A DNA stretch of 64,000 nt from Mycetocola_A sp015752285 (GCF_015752285.1 NZ_JADOUY010000005.1:124001-188000), one strand, 5' to 3'; shown: positions 1-9,755, numbered from the stretch's first letter. Translations and numbers: made by a program. The notes: generated by a model not told the origin, from the sequence alone.

Positions 1-199
1 TGTCGATGACGAGGTAGGTGTCAGCGCTGGTCGTGCCGTCGAGCGCGTACGACTCGTCCGCCAGTTTCGCGTGCATGGCGTCGCGGTCCTGGTCTGCATA
101 GACGGCCACCGAGCCGATCCCGCTGTCGCGCGCTGCGCGGATCACTCGGACGGCGATTTCGCCCCGATTGGCAATGAGGACCTTGGATATACGCGACAC
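1..199 (-). CDS. accC: Acyl-CoA carboxylase biotin carboxylase subunit, N-terminal part only
   Basis: The gene enters from the left edge, so only about 66 N-terminal residues are visible. They read as the start of a biotin carboxylase N-domain: KVLIANRGEIAVRVIRAAR followed by VAVYADQD and later TYL. The family performs ATP-dependent carboxylation of biotin on the biotin-carboxyl carrier domain; in actinobacteria this subunit is normally fused to the carrier (AccA3 type). GTG at 199 is chosen because AAGGGA lies five bases upstream. AccD, AccE and the biotin ligase that would modify this protein are encoded at 5.5-8.4 kb, so they probably form one enzyme system. Whether the carrier domain is fused cannot be seen. 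Confidence 0.93.
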   Translation of the reverse strand, partial: MSRISKVLIANRGEIAVRVIRAARDSGIGSVAVYADQDRDAMHAKLADESYALDGTTSADTYLVID

Positions 200-278
200 A
201 GTCCCTTAGCCTATTGCCCGCAGCGGCGAGGTTTTTGGTCGGTGCCCACAGAAATGTCCGGAGAAGCACTGCGGATGC

Positions 279-926
279 CTACAAGCTCCCGCCCCGGTTC
301 CACAGTGAGGTCCACTCGAAACCCAGTTGCCGCACCAGCGACCGGAGGGTCGGTAGCGACAGCCCGACGACCGTCGACGGGTCGCCGGAGATGTGCTCGA
401 TGAAGGGGGCGCCGAGGCTGTCGATGGTGAAGGCGCCTGCGACGTGCAACGGTTCGCCCGTGGCGATGTACGCGTCGAGTTCTGCATCTGTGATGTCTGC
501 CGCGAACGTGACATCCGCCCACGCGACGGCGCCGACGGCACCTCCGACGCTGCCGTCCGATCGGTGCTCGATCAACCAGTGCCCGGAATACAGCCTCCCG
601 GTCGTGCCGCGCTGCTGGCGCCAGCGCTCGAGCGCGGCCTCCGGCGTGTGCGGTTTGCCGTAGATGACACCGTCGACCACGAAGACCGAGTCACCCCCGA
701 GAACCAGCCCGCTCCCACCGGCAAGATCGCGCCATACCGATTCGGCCTTCGCCTGGGCAAGGAGTGCGACGGTCGCTTCGGGGTCGAGTGACGAACCCGC
801 GGCGGTTTCCGCAGCAGCGACCGCCGCGTCCTCGTCGACGTGAGATGGAACGACGACCGGTTCGATGCCGCTCTGCCTCAGCAGCATCAGTCGGGCGGGG
901 GAGGTGGAGGCGAGATACAACTGCAT
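279..926 (-). CDS. maf: Maf-like nucleoside triphosphate pyrophosphatase
   Basis: A 215-residue protein opening with LYLASTSPARLMLLRQSGI, the Maf signature (S-x-S-x-x-R). Further family motifs are VPSHVDED, the catalytic-base region VLGGDSVFVVDG, and GKP. Maf proteins hydrolyse non-canonical or canonical NTPs to NMPs and pyrophosphate (dTTP/UTP or m7GTP type) in the cytosol. The start is ATG 926 because GGAAGGAA lies upstream at good spacing; a longer frame from 1010 has no support. The gene lies just downstream of the carboxylase gene on the same strand and is divergent from the RNA methyltransferase gene, sharing a 74-bp promoter region. Exact substrate is not deducible. Confidence 0.93.
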   Translation of the reverse strand: MQLYLASTSPARLMLLRQSGIEPVVVPSHVDEDAAVAAAETAAGSSLDPEATVALLAQAKAESVWRDLAGGSGLVLGGDSVFVVDGVIYGKPHTPEAALERWRQQRGTTGRLYSGHWLIEHRSDGSVGGAVGAVAWADVTFAADITDAELDAYIATGEPLHVAGAFTIDSLGAPFIEHISGDPSTVVGLSLPTLRSLVRQLGFEWTSLWNRGGSL

Positions 927-1000
927 GTCGTCAGTTCCTTCCGTGGCCGATTCGCGATGACCGCGCGCGATGCGCCGGTGATCCGTGGGACGATTCAAGG

Positions 1001-2269
1001 GTGAATGCACAATCGAACACCCAGGACGACGTCGAGCTCGAGATTACCAACGTAGCCCACGGCGGTGTCTTCGTTTCCCGGCTCGACGGACGCGTGGTCT
1101 TCGTCGCAGATGGGATCCCCGGCGAGCGTGTCCGTGCGCGCATCAGCCAGGCGTCGAAGAAGAGCTTCTGGCGTGCAGAGACCGTGGAGGTCCTCGAGGC
1201 GTCACCGCACCGGCAGTCGCACGTCTGGGCGTCAGCCGCGATCGACGTCTCGCCGGCCGACCGCGCCGGAGGGGCCGAGTTCGGCCACATCGAGCTCGGC
1301 CACCAGCGAGAACTCAAGCGCCAGGTCCTGACCGACGCGCTGCAGCGCTTCGGCGGGGTCGAGAGCGACGTGCAGGTCGAAGCCGCGCCAGGCGACGACG
1401 AGCGCGACGGACTTGCCTGGCGCACCCGGGTGAGCCTCCACGTCGACGAAGACGGCAACGTCGGACCGTACGCCGCACGCAGCCACCGGGTGATCCGGGT
1501 GGGCGACCTTCCGCTGGCGACAGACGAAGTGGCATCCGCCGCACCGCTCGACCAGTTGTTCCGTGGCGCGGAGTCCGTCGATATCGTTGCGCCCAGCAGC
1601 ACCGACAGCGCCAGGATCGTCGTACGCGAGCCCATCAAGAAGGGCGTGAGCCCGGCGAACCGTCGTGAACAGAGAATCATCGAACGCGTCGGTGACCGTG
1701 ACTTCTTCCTCGATGAGGGCGGATTCTGGCAGGTGCACCGGGCAGCGGCCGAACTGCTGACCGACCTCGTGCAGTCCACCGTCGACGAAGCGCTCTTCGA
1801 CCCTCGCGCCGCCAACCTCGACCTCTACGGGGGCGTTGGCCTGCTCGCCGCGGCGATCGGGGACAAGTTCGGCAGCACCACCAGGATCACCAGCGTGGAA
1901 TCGTCTGCGCGGGCCACGGACCACGCTGCGGAGAACCTCTCGGACTGGGTCGGCGCGCAGAGCATCACCGCCCGCGTCGACGCCTACCTGCGTGGCCTCG
2001 TCGCTCAGTCCAGCGCCACCGAACGTGCGCGACTCGCGGCTGGAACCGTCGTCCTCGACCCGCCCCGCTCCGGCGCAGGCAAAGAGGTCGTCGCGAGTCT
2101 CGCTGAGCTCGGCCCTGCGCAGCTTCTCTACGTCGCATGCGACCCGGTCGCTCTCTCCCGTGACATCGGTTTGTTCGCCGCCGAGGGCTACTCGCTGAGG
2201 AGCATCCGTGCGTTCGACCTCTTCCCGCACACCCACCACATCGAGTCGATAGCGTTGCTGACCCGATGA
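1001..2269 (+). CDS. Class I SAM-dependent RNA (uracil-5-)methyltransferase, TrmA/RlmC/RlmD family
   Basis: A 422-residue protein with an N-terminal TRAM-like beta-barrel (about residues 5-60: ITNVAHGGVFVSRLDGRVVFV, then GIPGERV) and a C-terminal Rossmann methyltransferase domain. Visible motifs are NLDLYGGVGLLA (SAM binding), VVLDPPRSGAG, and LYVACDPVALSRD, whose Cys occupies the place of the catalytic nucleophile of the RumA/TrmA family. The reaction would be C5 methylation of a uridine in 23S rRNA or tRNA. The N-terminal iron-sulphur cysteine cluster of some relatives is not obvious. GTG 1001 is chosen because the TRAM homology starts there; GGGA at about 988 is a weak ribosome site. Which uridine is modified cannot be told. 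Confidence 0.88.
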   Translation: MNAQSNTQDDVELEITNVAHGGVFVSRLDGRVVFVADGIPGERVRARISQASKKSFWRAETVEVLEASPHRQSHVWASAAIDVSPADRAGGAEFGHIELGHQRELKRQVLTDALQRFGGVESDVQVEAAPGDDERDGLAWRTRVSLHVDEDGNVGPYAARSHRVIRVGDLPLATDEVASAAPLDQLFRGAESVDIVAPSSTDSARIVVREPIKKGVSPANRREQRIIERVGDRDFFLDEGGFWQVHRAAAELLTDLVQSTVDEALFDPRAANLDLYGGVGLLAAAIGDKFGSTTRITSVESSARATDHAAENLSDWVGAQSITARVDAYLRGLVAQSSATERARLAAGTVVLDPPRSGAGKEVVASLAELGPAQLLYVACDPVALSRDIGLFAAEGYSLRSIRAFDLFPHTHHIESIALLTR

Positions 2270-2305
2270 TGGCGGGCCGTCGGCCGATTCTGCCCGCATA
2301 CCGCC

Positions 2306-2311
2306 TACGAT
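2306..2311 (+). promoter_or_regulatory. -10 element of a leaderless promoter for the response regulator
   Basis: TACGAT lies seven bases before GTG 2319, the spacing expected if transcription starts at the start codon. No ribosome-binding sequence is present. The same layout recurs at many genes in this window. Confidence 0.55.
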
Positions 2312-2318
2312 GGGCACT

Positions 2319-2975
2319 GTGGTGCGCATAGCGGTTATCGATGATCATGAGTCCGTCCGGATGGGCCTGACGGCCGTCTGCGAGGCGGCCGGGCATACGG
2401 TCGTGCACAGTGCGTCCACCGTGCGGGAGTTCGTCGCCGCGGCTAACGGCGTCCCGTGCGACGTCGTCGTACTCGACCTCAACCTCGGCGACGGAAGCAA
2501 CATCACAGACAATGTGCGTGCCGTGCACGGCTCGGGGTCTGCCGTACTCATCCACTCGATCGCCGATCGTGTCGCCTCGGTCAGAGAGGCCCTCGCCGCC
2601 GGAGCCGCCGGGGTCATCCCCAAGAGCGCGCCGACGGATGCCGTCGTGGCCGCGATCGAGACTGTCGCGAGCGGAGAGGCGCTGAACAACCTGGAATGGG
2701 CCAGCGCGATCGACGCAGACGGTGACTTCAGTCGCGCCCAGCTCGGCCGCCGTGAACGCGACGTGCTCCATCTCTACGCATCGGGTCTCCCGATGAAGGA
2801 TGTGGCCAGCCAGCTCGGCATCGCCCCGTCGACGGTGAAGGAGTACCTCGACCGGATCCGCGGCAAGTACGTGGAGATCGGCCGCCCGGCGCCGACGAAG
2901 GTCGACCTGCTCCGTCGCGCCGTCGAAGACGGCATCCTGCCCGAACTCAACCCGGGCGCGGGTGATGACAAGTAA
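2319..2975 (+). CDS. NarL/LuxR-family response regulator
   Basis: A 218-residue two-domain regulator. The receiver domain (about residues 1-125) has the acidic pair in IAVIDDHES, the phospho-acceptor Asp53 in VVLDLNLGDG, and the switch Lys in PKSAPTDAV. The C-terminal domain (about 145-205) is a LuxR-type helix-turn-helix: RRERDVLHLYASG then IAPSTVKEYLDRIRGKY. GTG 2319 follows a TACGAT box by seven bases; ATG 2310 overlaps that box and is less likely, and GTG 2322 is an alternative. It overlaps the histidine kinase gene by 14 bases, so the two are translationally coupled and form a two-component system. The target genes are unknown. Confidence 0.93.
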   Translation: MVRIAVIDDHESVRMGLTAVCEAAGHTVVHSASTVREFVAAANGVPCDVVVLDLNLGDGSNITDNVRAVHGSGSAVLIHSIADRVASVREALAAGAAGVIPKSAPTDAVVAAIETVASGEALNNLEWASAIDADGDFSRAQLGRRERDVLHLYASGLPMKDVASQLGIAPSTVKEYLDRIRGKYVEIGRPAPTKVDLLRRAVEDGILPELNPGAGDDK

Positions 2976-4284
2976 CCCACCGCGCTCAGGGGCGATTTTC
3001 TCGCCGATCCCGCGTGGACCCGTGCTCGACAAGCTCGACCGCGCCGCCCGCGATGCCGCGCACACGCAGCCGCGGTTCAGCGTTGCGCGAATCGAGAAGG
3101 TGATCGCGCAGTCGATCAGCCTCATCGCGCTCGTCTTCGGGGCGCAGACCCTGAGCATCGCCCTCGGGTCAGGACTCGTCGTGCCCGAGCCGCTCGGAAC
3201 GGTGTATCTGTTCTCCCTGCTCGGGCTTCTCGTCATCGTCATCGTTGCCGGCGTGGTCAGCGCTCGCGTCCAGCGGGTCGCGAACATCGTCTTCGCCCTG
3301 ACCTACCTTGTTGCCGTCGCCCTGTGGCCGGTCGTCACCGGCGGGGCCGGCGCTGACTCCCGGGCCGAACCGTGGACCTGGTATCTCTGCGCCATTGCGT
3401 GCGGCTGCATCTCGCAGGCCGTACGACCGTGGCTCGCTACGACGTACATCGTGATCACCCCAGCGGTGTACGGCGTCGCCCGGGTGATCGACGGAGACGG
3501 GTTCTTCACCCACCTCGACATCGCGGTGCAGGATGCCCTGTACGGCTCGATGATCGGTCTGGTCATCATGGTGCTCATCACGATGTTCCGACGGGCCGCC
3601 CGGACCGTCGACGAAGCACGTTCCGCCGCGTTCACGCGCTACGACGAAGCCGTGAGGCAGCACGCGCTTGAGGCCGAGCGGATCGAGGTCGACGCCCTGG
3701 TCCACGACACCGTGCTCGCTTCCCTGCAGGCGGCGGACCGCGCGTCCACCCCCGAGCAGGCGCGAGCGACAGTCGCGATGGCGAGTGACGCCATCAGCCG
3801 GCTCGCGGCGCTCGACGCACCGGCGAACGGGCCGGCACAGACGATCACCATCGGCTGGCTCATCGACCTGCTCCACCAGCACGCCGCCCACCTCGAGGTG
3901 CCGTTCGATGTCGTCGCCAGTGGGTCGGTCGAACATGTGCTCCCGTTCCGGGTTGCCGAGGGCCTCTACCTCGCTTCGGCCCAGGCGATGACGAACAGTG
4001 TGCAGCACGCCGGTGAACCCTGTGAGCGCCGCGTCGATGTCGATGCCGGAGACGATGGGGTCATCCTCGTCACCATCGGCGACAACGGAGTCGGTTTCGA
4101 CCGCGCCGCCGTCGACGCCGACCGTCTGGGCATCCGGATCTCGATCATCGAACGGGTCATCGCCGTCGGCGGCTCCGTCGATGTGCGTTCCTCGCCCGGA
4201 TCGGGAACGACGGTGAGCATCCGCTGGGCCGGCGATGCCGAGGCGCAGCGGGACCTTCTCGAAGCGGGTGAGGCCACATCGTGA
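2962..4284 (+). CDS. Membrane sensor histidine kinase (NarX/DesK-like)
   Basis: A 440-residue kinase. The N-terminal half has about five to six hydrophobic segments (roughly residues 50-215) and no large extracellular domain. Next comes a helical region with a candidate phospho-acceptor His248 (VHDTVL) and a C-terminal HATPase domain. Its motifs are AMTNSVQHA (N box), IGDNGVGFD (G1), and the glycine-rich GSVDVRSSPGSGTTVSI. It should autophosphorylate and pass phosphate to the regulator encoded just upstream. GTG 2962 or ATG 2965 both overlap the regulator's stop. It overlaps the next gene by four bases (GTGA), so all three genes form an operon. The signal is unknown; sensing within the membrane is likely. 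Confidence 0.9.
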   Translation: MMTSNPPRSGAIFSPIPRGPVLDKLDRAARDAAHTQPRFSVARIEKVIAQSISLIALVFGAQTLSIALGSGLVVPEPLGTVYLFSLLGLLVIVIVAGVVSARVQRVANIVFALTYLVAVALWPVVTGGAGADSRAEPWTWYLCAIACGCISQAVRPWLATTYIVITPAVYGVARVIDGDGFFTHLDIAVQDALYGSMIGLVIMVLITMFRRAARTVDEARSAAFTRYDEAVRQHALEAERIEVDALVHDTVLASLQAADRASTPEQARATVAMASDAISRLAALDAPANGPAQTITIGWLIDLLHQHAAHLEVPFDVVASGSVEHVLPFRVAEGLYLASAQAMTNSVQHAGEPCERRVDVDAGDDGVILVTIGDNGVGFDRAAVDADRLGIRISIIERVIAVGGSVDVRSSPGSGTTVSIRWAGDAEAQRDLLEAGEATS

Positions 4285-5300
4285 TCTCCCTCAACCGTTA
4301 CACGATGATCGCCCTCGCCGCAGCGTTCAGTTTCTACCATGTCGTCCGCGGCCTGCTGACCCTTCCGCAGGCGGAATCGCCGTGGCCGAGCATCGCAGCG
4401 ATGGTGCTCTACCTCGCCGCGACGGGGATCGCCCTGTGGCCGTCGAGTCCAACGGCCATGCCGCCGTGGCTGGCGGCATTCTGCCTCGCCACCGCCGTCA
4501 CCGTTCCGCTGCTCGTCACCAGCCAGCTCGACCCGAGCATCAACAACGGTTATGCGACCTGGCATGTCTCTGCGATCGGAACGCTGATGACCATCACCGT
4601 CGTGAGACGGCAGGAGATCATCGGCTGGATCGGCGTCATCTTCCTCACTGTTCAGTCCATCCTCTGGTGCGGTCTCGGCACATCGATGGAGATCGGCGTC
4701 ACCGGGAGCCTGATGTGGGTGTTCGGCGCCGGCGTCCTGACCCGGTCGCTGGTGAAGGTGGGCCACGACGCCCAGACCCTTACCGTGGCGGAACAAGCCG
4801 CGGCCAAATGGCAGGCGGCGCAGGATGCGCACGAGAATGAGCGGCGCACGCGACTCGAACAGACCGGCATCCGCGCCCTGCCGATCCTTCGGGACATCAT
4901 CCTTTCCGGAGGAGAACTCAGCGACGCGCAACGGATCGAGTCTCGCGTGCTCGAAGCCGGACTCCGCGACGAGATCCGCGGCAGGCGACTCCTCAACGAC
5001 CGGGTCAGGAACAGTGTGCTCGCCGCTCGCCGTCGCGGCACAGCCGTCAGCATGCTCGATGAGGGAACTCTCGACCAGATGCCGGGCGACGAACTCGAGT
5101 CGGTGCTCAACGCTGTCGCGGACGCGATCGATCGCACCGAAGCCGACCGGATGATCGTGCGCACCGCCCCGGCCGATTCCGAGGTTTCCGTCACCCTCGT
5201 CGCGCTCAGCGCCTCGACCGACCCGGACGAGCCTGGCGACGCCGTGCGCCTGTGGCTCGAGATCCCGCGGGAGAAAAACGGCTGGACCGTTCGCCGCTGA
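4281..5300 (+). CDS. Membrane protein with degenerate kinase-like cytoplasmic domain, third gene of the two-component operon
   Basis: A 339-residue protein not assignable to a named family. The first 160 residues contain about six hydrophobic segments, resembling the sensor half of the preceding kinase. A charged helical stretch (about 165-200) follows, probably a coiled coil. The last 120 residues (RLLNDRVRNSVLAARRRG, then ESVLNAVADAIDR) look like the early part of a HATPase fold, but no N, G1 or G2 box and no phospho-acceptor His region is visible. GTG 4281 overlaps the kinase stop by four bases, so it is co-translated. I infer a pseudokinase partner or accessory sensor; an unrelated membrane protein is also possible. 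Confidence 0.75.
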   Translation: MISLNRYTMIALAAAFSFYHVVRGLLTLPQAESPWPSIAAMVLYLAATGIALWPSSPTAMPPWLAAFCLATAVTVPLLVTSQLDPSINNGYATWHVSAIGTLMTITVVRRQEIIGWIGVIFLTVQSILWCGLGTSMEIGVTGSLMWVFGAGVLTRSLVKVGHDAQTLTVAEQAAAKWQAAQDAHENERRTRLEQTGIRALPILRDIILSGGELSDAQRIESRVLEAGLRDEIRGRRLLNDRVRNSVLAARRRGTAVSMLDEGTLDQMPGDELESVLNAVADAIDRTEADRMIVRTAPADSEVSVTLVALSASTDPDEPGDAVRLWLEIPREKNGWTVRR

Positions 5301-5338
5301 CCTGGACCGCCCGAGCCGGTTGCGTGCCGGAACGGGAA

Positions 5339-5364
5339 AGGGCCGGTTCTTTCGAACCGGCCCT
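5339..5364. terminator. Perfect 11-bp hairpin between convergent operons
   Basis: AGGGCCGGTTC at 5339-5349 and its exact complement at 5354-5364 enclose a 4-base loop. It sits between the kinase operon (+) and accE (-), where a bidirectional terminator would be placed. No T-run follows on either strand, so intrinsic termination is only inferred. The rest of 5301-5538 holds no convincing gene. Confidence 0.55.
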
Positions 5365-5538
5365 GTGAAGCCCCGGGTCAGAGCAGTAACCCGAATAATG
5401 CCCTGACCCGCCCCCAAACGCCGCTGCTACCCTAATCGAGCGAATCGTTTGGTGGTGCAACCCTAAAAGAGAGACACCTTGCGCATTCATTCTGATCGGA
5501 ACGGGCGGGGCCCGCTAGTCGTCTCTTTGGGGGACCGG

Positions 5539-5837
5539 TCATGCGGTGAAATTGCGCCAGCGTCCTGCCCCCGCTGTGAGCGGTGAACGCATCACTCTCT
5601 GGCTGCGCTGCCATGCCGACGGGCCGTTCGTCGGAACGGCATCCGCGTTGGCTGCCTCCTCGACGACAGCGGTGGTGAGCACGGCCGTCACTGCAGCGAT
5701 CTCATCCGGCGTGGGCGAGCCGCGCAGGATGTGCACGTCGATACCGTGCCCGGACTCGTCGTCTGTCGTGAAGCGCTCGGAGCGTGTCGGAGGTGCCGCA
5801 CGGCGCCCCGTGCGCCTCGCGTGCGGATCGGCGTTCG

Positions 5838-5841
<4 letters not shown>
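5539..5841 (-). CDS. accE: Acyl-CoA carboxylase epsilon subunit
   Basis: A 100-residue protein typical of the small actinobacterial epsilon subunit: a basic, disordered N-terminus, then the helix segment PTPDEIAAVTAVLTTAV (residues about 43-59), and a C-terminal W-x-x-R-x-R motif ending near a Gly-Arg-Trp tail (AGAGRWRNF). In actinobacteria this subunit bridges the AccA and AccD components and raises activity. GTG 5841 overlaps the accD stop in a GTGA, so translation is coupled. It is the last gene of the accD-accE operon and faces the kinase operon. Confidence 0.88.
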
Positions 5842-7454
<1,613 letters not shown>

Positions 7455-7460
7455 TTATTC

Positions 7461-7466
7461 ACTCTA
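7461..7466 (-). promoter_or_regulatory. -10 element of leaderless accD-accE promoter
   Basis: On the minus strand TAGAGT is followed by six bases and then GTG 7454, with no ribosome site between. It fits a TSS at the start codon. Confidence 0.55.
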
Positions 7467-7541
7467 CTGTGCAGGGATAGGGCTATACCGTTGGCGGATG
7501 CCTACAAGGAGGGGTCGGGAGCCTTGTGGACTTGACGCGCG

Positions 7542-7547
7542 TATCGT
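7542..7547 (+). promoter_or_regulatory. -10 element of leaderless birA promoter
   Basis: TATCGT is followed by six bases and ATG 7554, with no ribosome-binding sequence. It is back to back with the accD promoter, which would allow joint control of the carboxylase and its biotinylating enzyme. Confidence 0.5.
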
Positions 7548-7553
7548 GGTGCC

Positions 7554-8351
7554 ATGACCGCCGAGTTCCCCCGCGCCGCCGCTCTCACCTCCCGTTTCGA
7601 GATCCTCGCCGAGACCCCGTCGACCAACGACGTTCTCGTCGCTGCTGCAGGCGGGTCAGACGGCTGGCCCGACCTCTCGGTCGTCGTCACCGACACCCAG
7701 ACAGCGGGGAAGGGCCGACTCGGGCGGTCGTGGCAGAGTCCCGCCGGTTCGGCGCTCGCCGTCTCGGTCCTGGTTCGGGCCGACGCCTCGCTCCGGATCG
7801 ACGCGCTCGGCTGGCTGCCGCTCGCTGCCGGACTCGCGATGACCCGGGCGGTGCGGGGTGCCCTGCCCGCGCGCACCGATGTGTCACTGAAATGGCCCAA
7901 CGATGTCCTCGTCGGTGGGCGGAAGGTCTGCGGCGTCCTCTCCGAGCTCGTCGTGGGCGCGACCCCGAGCGTCGTCGTCGGGGCCGGAGTGAACATCACC
8001 ATGACCGAGGAACAGTTGCCGGTGCCGACGGCGACCTCTCTCGTTCTTGCCGGGGCGGAGCATCCGGACCCCGACGCCCTGCTCGAGGCCTACCTGCGTG
8101 AGTTCTTCGCGCTGCTGTCGGCGTTCCGGGCGACGGGTGGAGACGCACAGGCCAGCGGTCTGCAGGCCGCTGTGACGGATGCCTGCGGCACAGTCGGGTC
8201 GCGGGTCAGCGTCGAGCTGCCGGGTGGCACCATCCTCGCCGGCGTCGCCAGGGGGATCGACGTCTCCGGTCGTATCGTCGTGCAGGCAGACGGATCCGCT
8301 GATCTCACGCCCGTCTCCGCCGGCGACGTGACGCACCTGCGACCGCGCTGA
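7554..8351 (+). CDS. birA: Biotin--[acetyl-CoA carboxylase] ligase
   Basis: A 265-residue protein ligase that makes biotinyl-5'-AMP and transfers biotin to the carrier domain of biotin enzymes. The catalytic signature is AGKGRLGRSWQSP (the GRGRxGR-type nucleotide loop), followed by KWPNDVLVGGRKVCGVLSE, VVGAGVNI and a small C-terminal SH3-like domain (GSRVSVELPGG to VTHLRPR). There is no N-terminal winged helix, so it is the non-regulatory type common in actinobacteria. The position next to accD/accE and the nearby carboxylase alpha gene points to AccA as substrate. ATG 7554 follows a TATCGT box by six bases. Confidence 0.95.
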   Translation: MTAEFPRAAALTSRFEILAETPSTNDVLVAAAGGSDGWPDLSVVVTDTQTAGKGRLGRSWQSPAGSALAVSVLVRADASLRIDALGWLPLAAGLAMTRAVRGALPARTDVSLKWPNDVLVGGRKVCGVLSELVVGATPSVVVGAGVNITMTEEQLPVPTATSLVLAGAEHPDPDALLEAYLREFFALLSAFRATGGDAQASGLQAAVTDACGTVGSRVSVELPGGTILAGVARGIDVSGRIVVQADGSADLTPVSAGDVTHLRPR

Positions 8352-8390
8352 GCATCCGCCCCGCCGGTTGCGCACAGCCGGGCGAAGCCT

Positions 8391-8471
8391 CCACATTCAG
8401 GAGATCTGCCGCGACACGCCGTATGGGAGCGCTCCCACTCCGGCGAGTCGCACAGATCTCCTGAATTTGTG
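8391..8471. repeat. About 80-bp near-perfect palindrome with a 14-bp LacI-type operator core
   Basis: The 14-base arms 8395-8408 and 8453-8466 are exact inverted copies (core CAGGAGATCTG). Pairing continues inward with few mismatches (GCGAC and CGCC blocks) to a loop-free centre at 8424-8437, TGGGAGCGCTCCCA, and outward to CCACA/TGTGG. It fills the 193-bp gap between birA and the PH-domain gene. The core is identical to the operator described for the cellobiose repressor CebR of Streptomyces. Whether this is an operator, a bidirectional terminator or one copy of a dispersed palindromic repeat cannot be decided from one copy. Confidence 0.8.
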
Positions 8472-8543
8472 GTCTGCGGCTCCAGTCGCGCGATGGCGGC
8501 GGTGCGGTCGGGCTGTCGCGCCGACCGATGGTAGGAATGGAGC

Positions 8544-9098
8544 ATGGCCGAGTACCCGAATGTTCCGGCGAGCCTGCCGCACGACGGTTCCCGACCCGTC
8601 CCCACCGAGCGGGTCGTCGCCCGCCTCCGGCCGAATGCCCGGGCGTTGCTCTGGCCGGCGCTGCTGCTCATCGCATTGCCGGGGGCATCCGTTTATGGAT
8701 TGAGCCTCTTCGCGGAGACCTGGCAGCACGTGGCGATCATCGCCGCCGCCGCCGCGCTCTTCGTGCTGCTCGTGCTCTTCCCGTACATCTTCTGGCTCAA
8801 CCATCGCTGCACCATCACGACGCGGAGGGTCATCGCCCGCCGTGGGTTCTTCGTCCGCGAACGCCGCGAGATCTTCCACAGCCGCGGCTACCACGTCACC
8901 CTTAAGCAGAACTGGGTGCAGAGTGCGTTCCGTTCGGGCGACGTCCTCATCAACTCAGGGGTCGAGAAGCCCCTCGTCCTGCGCGACCTGCCCGGTGCAG
9001 AGCAGGTGCTCGACACTCTCCAGGACCTGATCGAGAAGAACCAGGTGACGGTGTCAGGTCATGCCGGTTCGCTCGGAACAGCGACAGCTGCGTTCTGA
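8544..9098 (+). CDS. PH-domain (bPH2/DUF304-like) membrane protein
   Basis: A 184-residue protein with two hydrophobic segments (about residues 33-52 and 60-84) followed by a bacterial pleckstrin-homology-like domain: CTITTRRVIARRGFFVRERREIFHSRGYHVTLKQNWVQ..., a typical bPH2 pattern of T-x-x-R-[VI]-x-x-R-x-G. Such proteins sit in the membrane with the domain in the cytosol; their role is mostly unknown. ATG 8544 has GGAG five bases upstream. Its 3' end overlaps the convergent GtrA-like gene by 40 bases. It is preceded by the large palindrome at 8391-8471. Confidence 0.82.
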   Translation: MAEYPNVPASLPHDGSRPVPTERVVARLRPNARALLWPALLLIALPGASVYGLSLFAETWQHVAIIAAAAALFVLLVLFPYIFWLNHRCTITTRRVIARRGFFVRERREIFHSRGYHVTLKQNWVQSAFRSGDVLINSGVEKPLVLRDLPGAEQVLDTLQDLIEKNQVTVSGHAGSLGTATAAF

Positions 9099-9586
9099 CG
9101 CGCCCCAGCTGTCGCCGGCTGGCGGACGGATGCCTTCCTGCTGGGCGAGAAGACCCAGAGGCGGTAGAGCGTGAACCGGAACACGGCGCCGAGCCCGAGC
9201 CCGATGACATTGGCCGCGATGTTGTCTGCGAGCACCGAGGTGAACCCGAGCACGTAGTGCGACACCCACAGGCAGGCCAGGCCGATAGCCATGCCGGCGA
9301 GCGAGACGGCGAAGAATTCGACGCCTTCTCTCACCGTGTTCGACTGGCGCTCACGTGAGAAGGTCCAGTACCGGTTGCCCAGCCAGTTGGTGATGATGGC
9401 GAGGATGGTCGACAGGACCTTCGCGAGAAGCGGACCGGTCTCGACGGCATCCGGTGACAACACGGTCAGCCTGAGCGCGTTGAACACGACGAGGTCGACG
9501 AGCAACCCCGCGGCTCCGACGAGCCCGAACTGCGCGGCCTGCACGACGACGCGTCGCACGCGGGCGGGCGGCGCTGTTCGGGTCAT
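9059..9586 (-). CDS. GtrA-like membrane protein
   Basis: A 175-residue protein with four transmembrane helices in the GtrA pattern: QFGLVGAAGLLVDLVVFNAL at the start, then TNWLGNRYWTFSRER between helices 2 and 3, and a final FRFTLYRLWVF. GtrA proteins are thought to flip undecaprenyl-phosphate-linked sugars or assist the glycosyltransferases that use them. No partner glycosyltransferase is adjacent, but the DPM1-like enzyme at 23.6-24.3 kb could supply such a donor. The start is the ATG at 9586. The polar C-terminal tail (about 25 residues) is variable in the family. Its 3' end overlaps the PH-domain gene. Confidence 0.85.
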   Translation of the reverse strand: MTRTAPPARVRRVVVQAAQFGLVGAAGLLVDLVVFNALRLTVLSPDAVETGPLLAKVLSTILAIITNWLGNRYWTFSRERQSNTVREGVEFFAVSLAGMAIGLACLWVSHYVLGFTSVLADNIAANVIGLGLGAVFRFTLYRLWVFSPSRKASVRQPATAGARQNAAVAVPSEPA

Positions 9587-9755
9587 GTGTCCTGTTCCGG
9601 TTCGGCGGGGGCGGTTGGCGGCCCCGGCGGTTGGGCACTGTGAGGGCGATGCGCGAGGATAGTCTGGCGTACGCAGTTTATGCGACCGGCAGGGGAGCCT
9701 CGCTGGGAGTTCGCTGCGTCAGGTGTGTGACATCTACCGCTGGGAGGCGACGGCC

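Noticed and set aside
1232..2329. A 365-codon open frame on the minus strand
   Set aside because: Antisense to the RNA methyltransferase gene; no recognisable domain and no promoter or ribosome site.
5339..5364. Calling the hairpin a classical intrinsic terminator
   Set aside because: The stem is perfect but no T-run follows on either strand; only a possible terminator is recorded.
7532..7537. TTGACG as a -35 box for birA
   Set aside because: Only four bases separate it from the TATCGT -10, too few for a promoter.
8424..8437. Calling the 14-bp core a functional CebR operator
   Set aside because: The match is exact, but it lies at the tip of a larger palindrome and no cellobiose-use or LacI-family gene is nearby. 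It is kept as a repeat with a possible operator.
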